A stretch of DNA of 64,000 bases from Caenorhabditis remanei (lineage: Eukaryota; Nematoda; Chromadorea; Rhabditida; Rhabditidae), in assembly GCF_010183535.1 (NCBI RefSeq), contig NC_071330.1, positions 14,985,717-15,049,716 of the forward strand. Reading direction: 5' to 3'. Every line of letters starts with the position of its first letter. Within the stretch, counting starts at the first letter, position 1. This document shows, in pieces, positions 1-12,800 of this stretch. The notes under the pieces were generated by a model that was not told the DNA's origin, ran no database searches, and saw only the letters and a program-made list of their open reading frames with translations. Made by a program: the position numbers and the translations under genes.

Positions 1-424
1 TCTGGCGCGCGTTAAGCGCGTTTTGAGTGCTAAAATCATTATTTTTGGTGGATTTTCTCGATTTTAATCAAAAATGACGGATTTTCAGCCAAATATCAAC
101 TTTTGTCATCAAAAACTGAGAATTTTTATAAAATGTCAAAATCTCGGTTTTTGAATAAAAAACCTAAAATTTTCAGCATTTTCAGTCTCAAAATCTCGGA
201 TTTTCTCATAATTTTTGTGCTGAAACTGGCATTTTTGATGTTTTTGAGTGACTTTTTCACTACATTCCGATTTTCAGCTCAAAATTTCACGCTTTTTGCT
301 AATTTCCGTTCAAAAATCGTCAATTTGGACCGAATTTTCACGAAAATATCCGATTTTGAGCAAATTTTTCCAATTTTCGTTCAAAAATCTTAATTTTTAA
401 CCGCAATTTTTCCCTCAATTCTAC

Positions 425-1830
425 CTGTTTCCCATCGTCAGCCAATTTCAAATCGTTTTCGGTGGCGACGTGTCCACCCTGAATGACTTCACATCGTCCA
501 TTCGGTTGAAGACGTGTCGAGAAGACGTCATCGTCCGTCGGTTCGATTCCATTCGCGAATTCGATTGGACGCAGTTCGATGAGATGTTTCACTTTCCACA
601 ACTCTTCGTTCATTAGTTCCGTGTTACGGAACACTTCCATTCGACCAATCTGCAGAAAAACTAGTGGAAAAATGAAAGAAATCGCTAAAATTTGAGGTAA
701 AATCGACTTTTTTGTGGCCTAGAAACCTAAATTTAGGCCACTAAACTTATATATTCAGATTCAGCGCGTCGAGACGCTTCAAATGAGTATAATCATGACT
801 AGATTTGAGAAAAAAATTTTTTAAAGAAATATTTGGGTCCCACCACGATGGTTACTGTAGCTGAAACAGGCTGGAATGATTCTTCCCAACAAATTAAGTC
901 GATTTCCCACATTTTGTGACTAAAATCACCGAAAAATGTCAAAAAATGAGAAAGTTACAGATTTTCGAAATTTTTCGAAAATCTCAAACTGCAAAAACTA
1001 CAGTAATCGGGTTGGTTTTCGTCTGGAATTTATAAAAATAGGATATTCAGAATCAGCTCGTCGAGAGCTTTCAGAAAAGTATAATCATGGCTAGGTTTGG
1101 AGCAAATTGGGTCTCGACGCGAAAACTACCGTAATCCGGATCGAGACTACTGTAGTTTTCGTGGCGGGACCCAAATCGCTCCAAACCTAGTCATGATTAT
1201 ACTTTTCTGAAAGCTCTCAACGAGCTGATTCTGAATATTCTATTTTCATAAATTTCAGACAAATACCAACCGGATTACTGTAGTTTTTGCAGTTCGCTAT
1301 TTTCGAAAAGTTTCGAAAATCTGTAACTTTCTCGTTTTTCGTCATTTTCCGGTGTTGTTAGTCTCAAATTGTGGGAAATCGACTGAATTTGTTGGGAAAC
1401 ATATTTCAGCTACAGTAACCTTTTATGACTTCGTGGCGGGACCCAAATTACAAAATTTTCCAAATCTAGTCATGATTATACTCATTTGAAGCGTCTCGAC
1501 GCGCTGAATCTGAAAAATGTGCAATTCCTACCTTAAAATCGGCACCGAACAAGTTTTCCACATGTTTTTTGGTCCATTTCGGTTCTCCGGCCAAATCTCG
1601 ATACAACCACGCCATCCACAGTTTTGACGCTTGTTTTGGACGCTGAAAACAGTGATTTTCAGCCAAAATCTGTAAATTTTCAGCTAAATTCGTACCGCAT
1701 CCTCTGAAATCTCATCAGCGTAGTGTCTCAACGTGGCTCCGCCCTTTTCGTAATCGAATTCTTTGATTCCATCGTTTCTACGTGGCAAATAACGAGTCCA
1801 TTTGTTGTCGGGACGGTATACCCAACGGTC

Positions 1831-1865
<35 letters not shown>

Positions 1866-2343
1866 AGTCTGAAAATACGGAAAAAAGAGCGAAAATCGCT
1901 GAAATTGGCTCAAAATTCGTCTAAAATTTTGGTTTTTCCCTTTATCTGGCGCACCTTGGGCGCGTTTTTGAGTGCAAAAGTTATTTTTCCTTAAAAATTA
2001 CGAAAAAACATCGATTTTTTTGATGTTTCTTCGTGAATTCTGGAAGAAAGCGCCGAAGGTGCGCCAGACTGAAATTCAGGTTTTCGCTCGAAAAATAAGG
2101 ATTTGGATCCAAAAATTGCGATTTTCAGCATTAAAACTATAAAAATAGAGATTTTCCAGCCAAAATTGCACTTTTTGAGTCGGAAATCAATGTTTTTGTA
2201 GTGAAAAATGTTTATTTTGATCGCATTCATGAAAAAGCGCCGAACGCGCGCCAGCGAATTTCATTTTTTTGAACATTTTCAGCTTTTAGGCCAATTTTTC
2301 ATAGTTTTCTAGCCAAAAACTTACTTCTGATCACTTTTGCCAT
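425..2343 (-). CDS. mrpl-30: Mitochondrial large-subunit ribosomal protein uL30m (3' end not found)
   Basis: Four exons fit in phase: 2325-2343 (MAKVIR), 1696-1829, 1532-1642 and 425-649. The third reads ...KLWMAWLYRDLAGEPKWTKK and the fourth VKHLIELRPIEFANGIEP, which line up with the two halves of the vertebrate MRPL30 fold (basic/Trp segment, then a KHLI.I.P.....G segment). The product would be a structural protein of the mitochondrial 39S-type subunit; no cleavable targeting peptide is evident in the short N-terminus. Exon 4 ends at a possible donor (cag|gtagaa), but no convincing last exon is visible in 1-424, so the C-terminus is either outside the window or formed by read-through to a stop at 338. 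It lies about 1 kb downstream of the kinase on the same strand, so co-transcription is possible. The symbol follows the C. elegans name for the family. Confidence 0.8.
752..1516. repeat. Nested palindromic foldback filling an mrpl-30 intron
   Basis: The outer arms, gcgcgtcgagacgcttcaaa and its complement near 1485-1510, flank an inner hairpin at about 1041-1235 that carries the same ...gagtataatcatgactag core. The whole unit folds on itself and occupies almost the full intron between exons 3 and 4 of the uL30m gene. Relatives lie in the galectin introns at 10100-10330, 12990-13800 and 16370-17175. Confidence 0.8.
1838..1865. repeat. (AT)n microsatellite
   Basis: A run of alternating A and T just upstream of uL30m exon 2 in the sense of that gene. 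It lies inside intron 1. Confidence 0.9.
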
Positions 2344-3317
2344 GATTTAATTGGTCTGAAATTTAAAATGGTTTAAAAAAATGATAGAATTATAATAAAC
2401 AGCTGAAGATAAAAGTAATTGGTTCAGAAATCGACTGAAATTGGGGCAAAAAATCAATAAAAAACTGATTTAAAAGGGGAAAAAAAGGGTTTTTCTGGCA
2501 CAAAAGAAGTGTAAAGCTCATTTTGTATACAATGTATTGCAAAGAATTGGGGAAAAATCAATAAATTACTAAAAATCTACAAATTTACACAAAAAATGAC
2601 AGGAAATGGACTGAAAATCGCTGAAAAACCGAAAAAAATCGATCAAAATCGCTGAAAAATGTCGAAAAATGTCGAAAAATGACAGAAAATTGGGGGAAAG
2701 TGAGTAAAAACAGGAAATTTCAGCCAAAAATGACAGAAAAAGGACTGAAAATTTGAAAATCAAAAAAAAATCTTTTAAAAATGAAAAAATCGGGAATTTT
2801 CAGACAAAAAATGGCTGAAAATTGGCTGAAAATTATCGAAAAACATACAAATTAGCACAAAAAATGGGATTTTCAGCCAAAATTTATCAATTTCAGCGCA
2901 TTTTTGATAACAAATTGGGCCAAAATCGTTAAAAATCATCGAAAAATGTTCAAAATTGAACAAAAAATGACAGAAAAAGGGATTTTCAGCTGAAAAATGA
3001 CCAAAAAACCTGAAATTTTTAAAATTTTAAAATGAAAAATCCAAAAAATCGCACAATTTTTCCATCAAAATCGGCCAAAATCTCATGGAAATCATCGAAA
3101 AATGTTCAAAAATAACCAGAAAATGGGCAAAAATCTGAAAATTTCAGCCAAAATTTCACGTTTTTGACTCATTTCCATTTGAAAATCATCAATTTCGACC
3201 GAATTTTCACGAAAATATCCGTTTTTGAAGCTATTTTAGGTGAAAAATCTGAAAATTTCAAAATTTTTCGACACAAAAATTCGAGTTTTCAGCTAAAAAA
3301 TGGCTCAAAAATCTCAT

Positions 3318-6300
3318 CTATAAATAAATATTTGGTGGTTGAATCTCTGCCAACTTGTTCCAATCGATTGATTCGTAGAATTTGTGTTTTTTGATTTGAT
3401 CACTTGTCAGTCGGGCGGATGGCTGAAAATTTCGATTTTTGGATGGAAAAAATGAGATTTTCAGAGAAAATTGGTGAAAATCGCTGAAAATCGCCGAAAA
3501 GATGTTCAAAATTACACAAAAATGACAGAAACAGCTATTTTTGCTGCAAAATAGCCGAAAAATGTGGAATTTTAGCTGAAAAATATGAATTCTGGGTAGT
3601 TTTCGATGGGAAAACTTGAAAATCTGGCGAATGTCGATGCAAATTGAGGTTTTCACTCTGAAAATGGCTCAAAATGCTTTTTTTCATTGGAAAAATTAGA
3701 AATTTGGCTGAAAATATGGATTTTTGGCGGTTTTAGAGGGAAAAATTGGCTAAAAACCGCTGAAAATATGGATTCTGGGTGATTTTCTCGGCGAAAGTAC
3801 CTAAAAACTTGTCGAAATACATGAAAAATAACATTTTTTGGCTGAAAATCCGGAAAAAATGAGAAAAAATCGCTGAAAATGACTCAAAAATGCTGTTTTC
3901 AATCGGAAAACCTCAAAATTTGGCTGAAAATCGAGTTTTTCACTCTATCTGGGGCACCATGGGCGCGTTCCAGAGTAGTTTTTCAGCGAAATTTGGCTGA
4001 AAATTTGAGTTTAGAGCGTTTTTATATGAAAAATGATAAAAATTCGATGAAAATCGAGTTTTTCACACTAAAAATGGCTCAAAAATGTGCTTTTCACTCT
4101 GAAAAATCGAAACTTGGCTGAAAATGTTGGTTTTCCACACTATCTGGGGCACCTTGGGCGCGTTTTTTTTTTTTTGAAAATTGTCAATTTTTTACTCGTT
4201 AAATAACGCGTCTGAGGTGCGCCAGATATCCAAAAATTGAAATTTGAGTTTGAAAATGACGGAAATCGGTCGAAAAAATGGGTTTTCAGCTATTTGGCGC
4301 ACCTCAGACGCGTTTTTTATCGCCATTTTTAGTCATTTTCAGCCGATTTTCAACGATTTTCAGTATTTTTCAGCCATTTTCAGTCAATTTTACCCATTTT
4401 CAGCCATTTTCAGTGAAAAATATGCCATTTTCAGCCGATTTTCAGCCATTTTCATCCCATCGCTTACCTCCTTAATGAGAACTCTCTCAATAAGATCTTT
4501 CGCATTCTCATCTGAAAAATCGTCTGAAAATTGATAGAGAACCGCCTGAATTCGTCGAAAAATGAGATATTCGGAGACGTCTTCGAATGGAAATTTTCCA
4601 TCCAAAAATTGATAGAGAGTGACGGCAAATGACCAGATATCACTTGCTGGTGACATCAATTCGGCGGTTAGAAGCTGAAAAAAGAAAATATTCAAGTTTT
4701 CAGCAAAAAAATTGAAAAAAAATCAAAAAAATTGCCCTAAATTGTCGAAAAAAAACGGCTGAAAATGATCCAAAACTCATCAAAATTGAGTTTTCAGCAC
4801 TCAAAACGCGTCAAACGCGCGCCAGATCATGTTTTTTCAGAAATTTTAGATAAAAATCGACCAAAAACTGACTTTTCAGCACTTTAGTCACCTAAAACGC
4901 GTCAAACGCGCGCCAGCTGTAATAAGTGAGAGTCTGTCTGTGTGTCCGCACATCCGGATGTCTTTTAATGATGGAAATTAGCGGTGGCTGGCGCACTTTC
5001 GGCGCGTTTACAATTTAACAAATTTTGAACCGTAAACGCGCCAAAAGTGCGCCAGCCACCGCCAATTTCCATCATTAAAAGACATCCGGATGTGCGGACA
5101 CACAGACAGACTCTCACTTATTACAGCTGGCGCGCGTTTGGCGCGTTTTGAGTGATGTATAGTCAATTTTGGTCGATTTTTATCAAAAATTCCCAAAAAA
5201 AAAACTACAGCTGGTGCGCGTTCGGCGCGTTTTAAGTGCTGAAAAGTCAATTTTTGGTCAATTCTCTCAATTTTTACTCAAAATTTTCGAAAAAACCTGC
5301 ATCGCGCAAAAACGCGCGCGCGTTGGGCGCGTTTTTGCTGCTGAAAACTCAATTTTTGGTCGATTTCTTCGATTTTTTCGAGTTTCAGAACGATTTTCTT
5401 AGATTTTGATAAGTTTTGGGTCATTTTCAGCCGATTTTTCTCGATTTTTCTCGATTTTCGGCTCTAAAAACCCTAAAATTATTTTTATTTTTTTCAAACT
5501 ATATCTGGCGCGCGTTTGGCGCGTTTTGAGTACTGAAAAGTCGATTTTCTCCATTTTTCTCAAACATTTGTGAAAAAACTACATCTGGCGCGCCTTTAGC
5601 GCGTTTTTAGGGCTGAAAATCCAGTTTTTGATAGATTTTCTCGAGTTTTCTTCATGTTTGATAAGTTTTGGGTCATTTTCAGCCGATTTTTCTCGATATT
5701 TCGGCTCTAAAAACGCCGTATTTCTACCTCCGGCGTGACGAATTGTGCGGTTCCAACGAAGCTCCGCCTCCTTCCAGTCGGTTGTCTCTCTTCTCTCTTC
5801 TCTTGTGTATTCGTATCATTCTTATTCTGACTGAAATCTTTCAGAATTTTCGCCGATCCAAAATCAGTCAGCAGAATTCGTCCGTCTTCTTTAATCAATA
5901 CATTCTCGGATTTAATATCTCGATGAATTATTCCCAGTGAGTGGATGTGCACTGAAAATGAATGGATATGGCTGAAAATTGCTCAAAAATGGCTGAAAAA
6001 AGCAGAAAATGGATGAAAATGGCTAAAATGGCGTGAAAATCGCTAAAATTTGGCTGCAAATTGGCTTTTTTCACCTAAAATCTATTTTCTAAACGCGTCT
6101 GAGGTGCGCCAGACAGCTGAAAACCCATTTTTCGACCGATTTCCGTCATTTTCAAACTCAAATTTCAAAATTTCAATTTTTGGATATCTGGCGCACCTCA
6201 GACGCGTTATTTAACGCTTAGAGGCTTAAAATCTGGATTTTCCGTGAAAAATTGACAATTTTCAGCGATTTTCAGTTATTTTTAGCTATTTTTAGCCGAT

Positions 6301-8682
6301 TATTTACTGGAAATCGACTAAAAAGCGGATTGTTTTTGAATTTCCGCCTAAAAATTGTCTAAAACTTGCATTTCTGGGGTAAAAACCTTGAAATTAAACG
6401 ATTTTTCAGCTATTTTCAGCTAAAAAAGCCGAAAATTGAAAAAAAAAAATAAGCTAAACGGATATTTTCGTAAAAATTCGGTTCAAATTGACTATTTTTG
6501 GATAAAAATTGATTCAAAAACGCGTCTGAGGTGCGCCAGATAGCTGAAAAACCCAAATTTTCAGCCAAATTTCTAATTTTTCCGATTGGATCTGGATTTT
6601 CAGTAAAAAAATTGACAATTTTCAGTGATTTTTCTGTGATTTTCTGCTATTTTTAGCCATTTTTGAGCGATTTCTAGCCGATTATTTTACTGGAAATCGA
6701 CTAAAAAGCGGATTTGAAAATCGGCTGAAAATTGCATATTTTTCACTGAAAATGGCTAAAATTGGCTGAAAAAAAAGCTGAAAATCGCGTGAAATCGCTC
6801 TCGGTCGGAAAAATCCGTTTTTTCAGCTATCTGGCGCACCTCAGACGCGTTTATTTATCGTTTATAGGCTTAAAATTCACTGAAAATTGCCTATTTTCAA
6901 CGATTTTCAACGATTTTCAGCTATTTTCAGCACTAAAAAGTGATTTTTTTGAATTTCCGGCTGAAAAAATTGGCAAAAATCGCATTATTTTGCCTAAATC
7001 ATGCTTACCGAGTACATCCAACAGACTCGCCGAGTAATATCTCGCATCATTCACTGTCAATCGATTATTCGGCTGTTTTTGGATTAAAGACCACAGATCA
7101 CCGTCTGAAATTGAGGAAATCGATGGGTTACGGTGGATTTATAGGGAAAAATTGAGTTTTTTAATGGGGAATTGAGTGAAAAATCGGATTTTTAAAACTC
7201 AGAAAATGAATTTTAGCATGAAAAAGTCGATTCTGACCCGTTTTTTGGTTCAGAATCGGTATTTTCAATGAGTTTTCAATGAAAATTAAGGTAAAAAACC
7301 GGAAAATCGTCAAAAATCAAAAAGTTTTTGGTCATTTATGACCGGAAATTTACAAAAAGAGTAACTTTTTGAGCAGAAAATCAAAATTTTGCCATTTTGG
7401 GTCGATTTTTACTGGGAAAAGTGAATTTTCGGCAATTTTTTTGGTATAAATGTTGATTTTTCAGTAAAAATCAATACAACTCATAGGGAAATTGGAAAAT
7501 TTTCGATTTCAAACAGTTTTTATCGGATAATTGCAATTTCGGATCGATTTCCGCCGGAAAAATTGATTTTTTCTGAAAAACACCATTTCCACTCAATTTT
7601 CTTCGCATTTTTCAAATTTCCGACTCAAAATTTTGATTTTCCAGCTATTTTTCATCAAGAAACACTTAAAATCATCAAAAATTGACAAAAAATCGATTTT
7701 CGACTCAAAAAAATCGCTTTTTGCATTTGAATTACATTTTCCGTTTTTTCTCATCAAAAAAGTCAAAAAATCGAAAAAAATATTGCTTTTAGTCAATTTT
7801 TTCGATTTTTAATCGATTTTTAGTGGATTTTCTCTATAAAAACGAACTTTTGAATAGATTACAGCTGAAAATCTTGATTTTCCAGCTATTTTTCATCAAG
7901 AAACACTTAAAATCATCAAAAATCGATTTTTTTTGGAATTTTTCTCAAAAAAGTGCATTTCCACTCAATTTCCATCGAGTTTTTGGATTTTCGGTCGATT
8001 TTCTCAGTAAAAAGCGATGTTTCAATAGTTTTCTGTTCGAAATCAAAATTTTTCAGCTATTTTTCATACAAAAAACACTGAAAATCATCAAAAATCAATT
8101 TCCGACCATTTTTTTTCAAAAAAAAAAACACATTTTCACTCAATTTTCATCGAATTTTTCGAATTTTCGACTCAAAAAACGCACATTTTGCATATGACAA
8201 CACAAAATAGAGACTATCCGAGTCTTGGAAAGTGGCGTATAGTATTACGACGCCCGGATGGCTATTCTCCTTTTTACTCAGCTCCGCCAGCGCCTCTTTT
8301 TCACGATGGATGTATTCTACCTGTAAATTTCGTGCTTTAGAGCGATTTTCAAGGGTTTAAAGCTGAAAATTTGAGTTTTTTGAGGTTTTTTACCCCAAAA
8401 AACTATTTTTTTACCATTTTATTCTTCAAAATCAGCCGTTTTAGGCAAACTTTCAGCGCCACTTCGCGTTTCGCGCCTTCTTTCTCTCGAGCACAATAAC
8501 TGTGCTGAATGAGCCCTCGCCGACCTCTTTTTTCCACCTAAAATCAATTTTTTGAGTTAAAAAACTTCAAAAAATTTTTTTGCGATTTACCACAAAATCC
8601 GCCATACATTTCATATTTGGTGCGGCGCGGCGAGCATTTTCCGTCTTTATTAGGTTCAAGGGTACCTCCATTTGATATAAAT
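3318..8682 (-). CDS. PDK1-like protein kinase without PH domain (5' end unresolved; frame break in the N-lobe)
   Basis: Exons in minus-strand order: 8591-8682 (tentative), 8415-8537 (frame problem), 8185-8320, 7009-7104, 5728-5951, 4468-4674 and 3318-3422. From 8320 down, all phases join cleanly. Readable parts are the Gly loop GEGSFST, the VALKV Lys segment, [22 protein letters not shown], the catalytic loop HRDIKSEN, the DFG motif, and the PDK1-type activation loop [16 protein letters not shown], whose Ser matches the autophosphorylated Ser of PDK1. The C-lobe has [13 protein letters not shown] and ends [24 protein letters not shown], matching the end of the PDK1 kinase domain. PDK1 normally continues into a PH domain; here a stop follows at once, so lipid recruitment would be missing. 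This resembles a PH-less PDK1 paralogue rather than pdk-1 itself. The Gly loop and VALKV are in different frames, so either the assembly has an indel or the gene is decaying. Confidence 0.75.
4194..4318. repeat. Dispersed repeat, inverted partner of 6090-6215
   Basis: This intronic segment runs from a gcgtctgaggtgcgccaga end through ...gacggaaatcggtcgaaa to a mirrored ggcgcacctcagacgcg end. The same sequence recurs in opposite orientation at 6090-6215, in the next intron of the kinase. Confidence 0.75.
4894..5152. repeat. Near-perfect long palindrome in a kinase intron
   Basis: Two arms of about 118 bp are complementary across a spacer of about 20 bp (5011-5031). The arms include gagagtctgtctgtgtgtcc and ggctggcgcacttt and their complements. 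The element ends in the gcgcgccag-type short repeat that is common in this region. Confidence 0.85.
6090..6215. repeat. Dispersed repeat, inverted partner of 4194-4318
   Basis: Same sequence as 4194-4318 on the other strand. Further short copies of its gcgtctgaggtgcgccaga end occur near 6520 and 6830. Confidence 0.75.
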
Positions 8683-9803
8683 CTGAAAAAAATCCACAAA
8701 AATCGAGTGAAATTGAGGAATTTCAGCTTGGAAAATACTAAAAATGATTTAGAATTAATTGTCGTAAGATCTGACGCATTGTACGCAGAGACGGTGTTTG
8801 CGGACTTGCGGATTTTTTTTTGGCGGGAATTCAAATTGAATTTTCCGTTTTTTTGCGAAAACTCGAAATTTCTCAAAATAAACACAAAAAAAACCACGAG
8901 AATCGATATTTACACAGCAACCGAATCGAGAAACCTATAAAAATGTCAATAAAAAGTGACTCACACTATTTGCACAGCGATAAAAATATTGGGGGGAATA
9001 AGCAGGTGATGGCAACTGATAACGGACACTTTCTCGCTTTTTTCGCTTTTTTCGACGTTGAAATTTCGAAATTTTTCTAGAATTTTCAAGTTTTTGATTT
9101 CCAACAATGATTTCCAACAAACAAAGCTTCTTTTTACCGGTAAGTCGGGTTTTTGCGGGTACTTTGAGTTTTATGCGGGGGAAAGTGCGCTCTAGTGACA
9201 ATTAGAGTGAAAAAACTGAAAAAATTGATAAATTCTGGCTGGAAAATGACTAAACATGAGAAAAAATGATGAAATTCGAGAGATTTCGAGTATTTGTCGA
9301 ATTTCGGTGAGGAAAGTGCGCTCTATTGCTAATTATTGCGAAATTAGTGGTTTTTGGGGTTAAAAAGGAAAAAATCAATGAATTTCAGCCGGAAAAACAC
9401 AGAAAATTATAAAAAATCACAAAATTTTACCAATTTTTGTATATTTCGAAAAAAATTCAAGTTTTCTGAGAATGGAAGCGCGCCCTATTGAGAAAAATAA
9501 TAAAAACACCTTTTCAGCTTTCTAAAACTTGAAAAAAAACATAAAATTGAAGAAAAACCGCAAAATTTCAGAGATTTCCAGCTTTTTCAGCAAGTTTCAA
9601 AATTTCAAAATACGCAAACGTGCTCCAATGCGAATTTGCTTCAAAACGTTATTTTTAGAGGTTCCTTAAGTAAAAAACGTTGAAAAAACCGATTTTCTTG
9701 CTTAAAATTGATAAAAATCTGCAAACCACTGAGATTTTCCACGATTTTCTCAAAAAAAAAACCGATTTTTTCCGATTTTTCAAAAAATTTAAAATTTCAG
9801 AGC
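8683..9803. other. Intergenic region between divergent kinase and galectin genes
   Basis: I see no convincing coding exon here. It holds a motif gaaagtgcgctcta recurring near 9182 and 9310 (also near 28987 and 29150) and one short copy of the tgtcgtaagatctga repeat near 8760. The kinase 5' exon(s) and both promoters may lie here, but I cannot place them. Confidence 0.4.
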
Positions 9804-12800
9804 ATGCCATTCCGTCGGGACATCAACACCGGCTGTCCGGTTGGCACCGTCATCGAAGTGGCCGGAAAACCGTATGAAGATCTGAAAAAATCAATATTTC
9901 TGGTGTTGACCACAAATAATAACGATATGGCACTGCGTGTGGAGCTCGTGTTGGGACAACCGTCTAAAGTGATTCATGGGATTTATTTGGGAAATCGAGT
10001 AAATTAGAAATGAGTAGTGGACGGGCGGGAAATTCAAAAAAAAATTCAAAAATTCGAAAAAAAAAATTTTTTGAAATTTTTTGACATCTGAAACTACAGT
10101 AACCCGCTCAAACTTTATCCAATCTCAAAAATTCTTACATATTCAAATTCAGCTCCTCCAGACGCTTCGAATGAGTATAATCATGACTAGGTTTGAAGCA
10201 AACTGGGTCCCACCACGAAAACTACAGTAACCCGAAATTTGAATTTCGTGGTGAGACCCAACTTGCACCAAACCTAGGCATGATTATACTTTTCTGAAAG
10301 CTCTTTTTTCACTGAATTCAAATTTTTAAATTTCAAACAAATTGGGTGAAAACCGACCGGGTTACTGTAGATTTTGCAGTTCGGAGTTTTTCGAAAATTT
10401 TCGAAAATCTGTAACTTGGCTAATTTTTATCGAATTTTTCTGATTTTTAGCTTAAATTGACCGGAATTGAGTGAATTATCCAGAAAAATAAAAATCGTAA
10501 AGATTTTCAATTTTTTCTTGAATTTCAGCTAAAAATCGACTGCACCGTCTCCCAAAAGACGTCCACCGCTATTGAGAACTTGGTCGTTTGCCCGTATAAT
10601 CAACGGGCGGTGCTGAAAATTGTCACATTGCAACACTCGTTCCAGGTTGGTGTATAGATGAGATTTTGAAAAAAAATCTGAAAAAAAATTTCGAAAAAAA
10701 AAGTTTTTCGAAAATTTTTTTTCGATTTTTTTTCAGAAATTTCTGTAAAAAATGGTTTTTTTGCTGGAATTATTGATATTTATTGATCTATTCCAGATTT
10801 TCTTCAACGACGCCAAAGTTGCCGATTTCGTTCATCGTGTGGATCCCTCGTTGGTCAAGTCGGTGAGCACCAAAATTTTTGATCTACATCAAAATTTTTT
10901 TGATCTACACTATGAAATTCTTTAATTACAGATCCTACTTCATGGGCCGTTGATAACCGAGGAGGTGATCATCACTCCGGCTACTTCGGGTATGACGAAA
11001 ATATTTTTTTTTTCATCGAAATTTCAGTTTTTTAGGAAAAAACCTAAAAAACTGAATTTTTATCTAATTTTTAATGCGAAAATTGAATTCAGCGCCTATT
11101 TTTACCCCTATTGACTTGTTTTTTGAAAAAATACGCAATTTGTCGTAAGATCTGATGCATCACTCGGTCTTTGCACACAATCGGCGCTACAGTAACCCAA
11201 ATTTTTAAATTCGAGTGAAAAGCCGAGAAGAAAGCGGCTAAAAGTAGTTTTTGACGCTGAATTTAAATTTGGCACTAGTTTTTTGTCTAGACTCGATTTT
11301 CTGCCAGTTTTTGAATATAAAGCTCACAATTTCATCGAAAAAAGCGATTTTCTGAAAAACCCTGAATTCTTAGCTAATTTTTAATGCGAAAATTGAATTC
11401 AGCGTCTATTTTTACCTTTAACAACTTGTTTTTCGAGAAAATACGCAAATTGTCGTGAGATCTGATGCATCACTCGGTGTTTGCACACAATCGGCGCTAC
11501 AGTAACCCAAATTCTTGAAAATTTGAGTTAAAAATCTAGAAAAAAGGCGACTAGGGGTAGTTTTTGACGCCGAATTCAAATTTTACAGTAGTTTTTATTC
11601 AGAATACATTTTTTCGCCACTTTTTGATGGTAAATTGGTAAATCTCAAAATTTCAGTTTAAAAACCTAATTTTCTAGGAAAACATGATTTCCTATCTAAT
11701 TTTTAATGCAAAATTCGAATTCTGCGTCTATTTTTACCCCTTGCGGCGCGTTTTTTCCAGAAAATACGCAAATTGTCGTGAGATCTGATGCATCACCCGG
11801 TGTTTGCACACAATCGGAGCTACAGTAACCCAAAAATTTGAGTTAAAAAGCACCTAGGGGTAATTTTTGACGCCGAATTCAAATTGTACAGTAGTTTTTC
11901 ATCCAGAATACATTTTTTTTCGCCATTTTTTGATGGTAAATTGGTAAATCTCAAAATTTCAGTCAAAAAACTGATTTCTTGGAAAACCCTAAATTCCTAG
12001 CTGATTTTCAATGCAAAATTCGAATCCGACGTCCAATTTGACCCCTGGTGGCCCGTTTTTCCAAAAAATACGCAATTTGTCGTAAGATGTGATGCATCAC
12101 TCGGTGTTTGCACGCAATCGGGACTACAGTAACCCAAAATTTCGAAAATTTGAGTTAGAAAACCCGGAAAAAAGCCGCTAGGAATAGTTTTTTGACGCCG
12201 AATTCAAATTTTACACTAGTTTTTTATCCAGAATACATTTTTTTGCCACTTTTTGATGGTAAATTGGTAAATCTCAAAATTTCAGTTAAAAAAACCTTTT
12301 TTCTGGGAAAACCTGATTTCCTATCTAATTTTCAAAGCAAAATTCAAATCCAGCGTCCATTTTACCCCCGGCGGCAAAATTTCCCAAAAAATATGCAATT
12401 TGTCGTAAGATCTGATGCATCACTCGGTGTTTGCACACAATCGGCGCTACAGTAACCCAAAAATTCGAAAAATTAGTTAAAAATGCAAAAAAAAAAAGCG
12501 CCGTGGGGTAGATTTTGACGCTGATTTTGAATATGACACTTGTTTCCCATAAAATCTCACAATTTTCTTTAAAATTTTTCATATTTTCCAAATTTTTCCA
12601 ATTTTTCAAAATTATAAATTTCAGTCCCCCTGCCAACCTACGAACAAGCAACATCTCCACCTGTCGAACTGATGGCTAACATGAATTTGAATAATAATCA
12701 AAAAGTTCCACTTAGAGAGGCGAATGATTTCCCACCGCCACCACCAGCAGGCACTATTCTACCAACTGCACCGGCGGCGACGATTCCGATGGGAAATGGG

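Noticed and set aside
103..393. Open frame of 96 codons on the plus strand near the window start
   Set aside because: Phe/Ile/Lys-rich translation of the ttttcag/aaaat repeat background; no splice context and no domain. Many similar frames (for example 1991-2230, 7593-7796, 7823-8197, 58335-58671) were left out for the same reason.
1..424. Last exon of the uL30m gene
   Set aside because: Candidate acceptors near 113 and 220 lead to repeat-like translations without similarity to the family.
4244..4534. Plus-strand open frames opposite a kinase exon
   Set aside because: They are the reverse strand of the repeat and of kinase exon 4468-4674, whose minus-strand reading is clearly PDK1-like.
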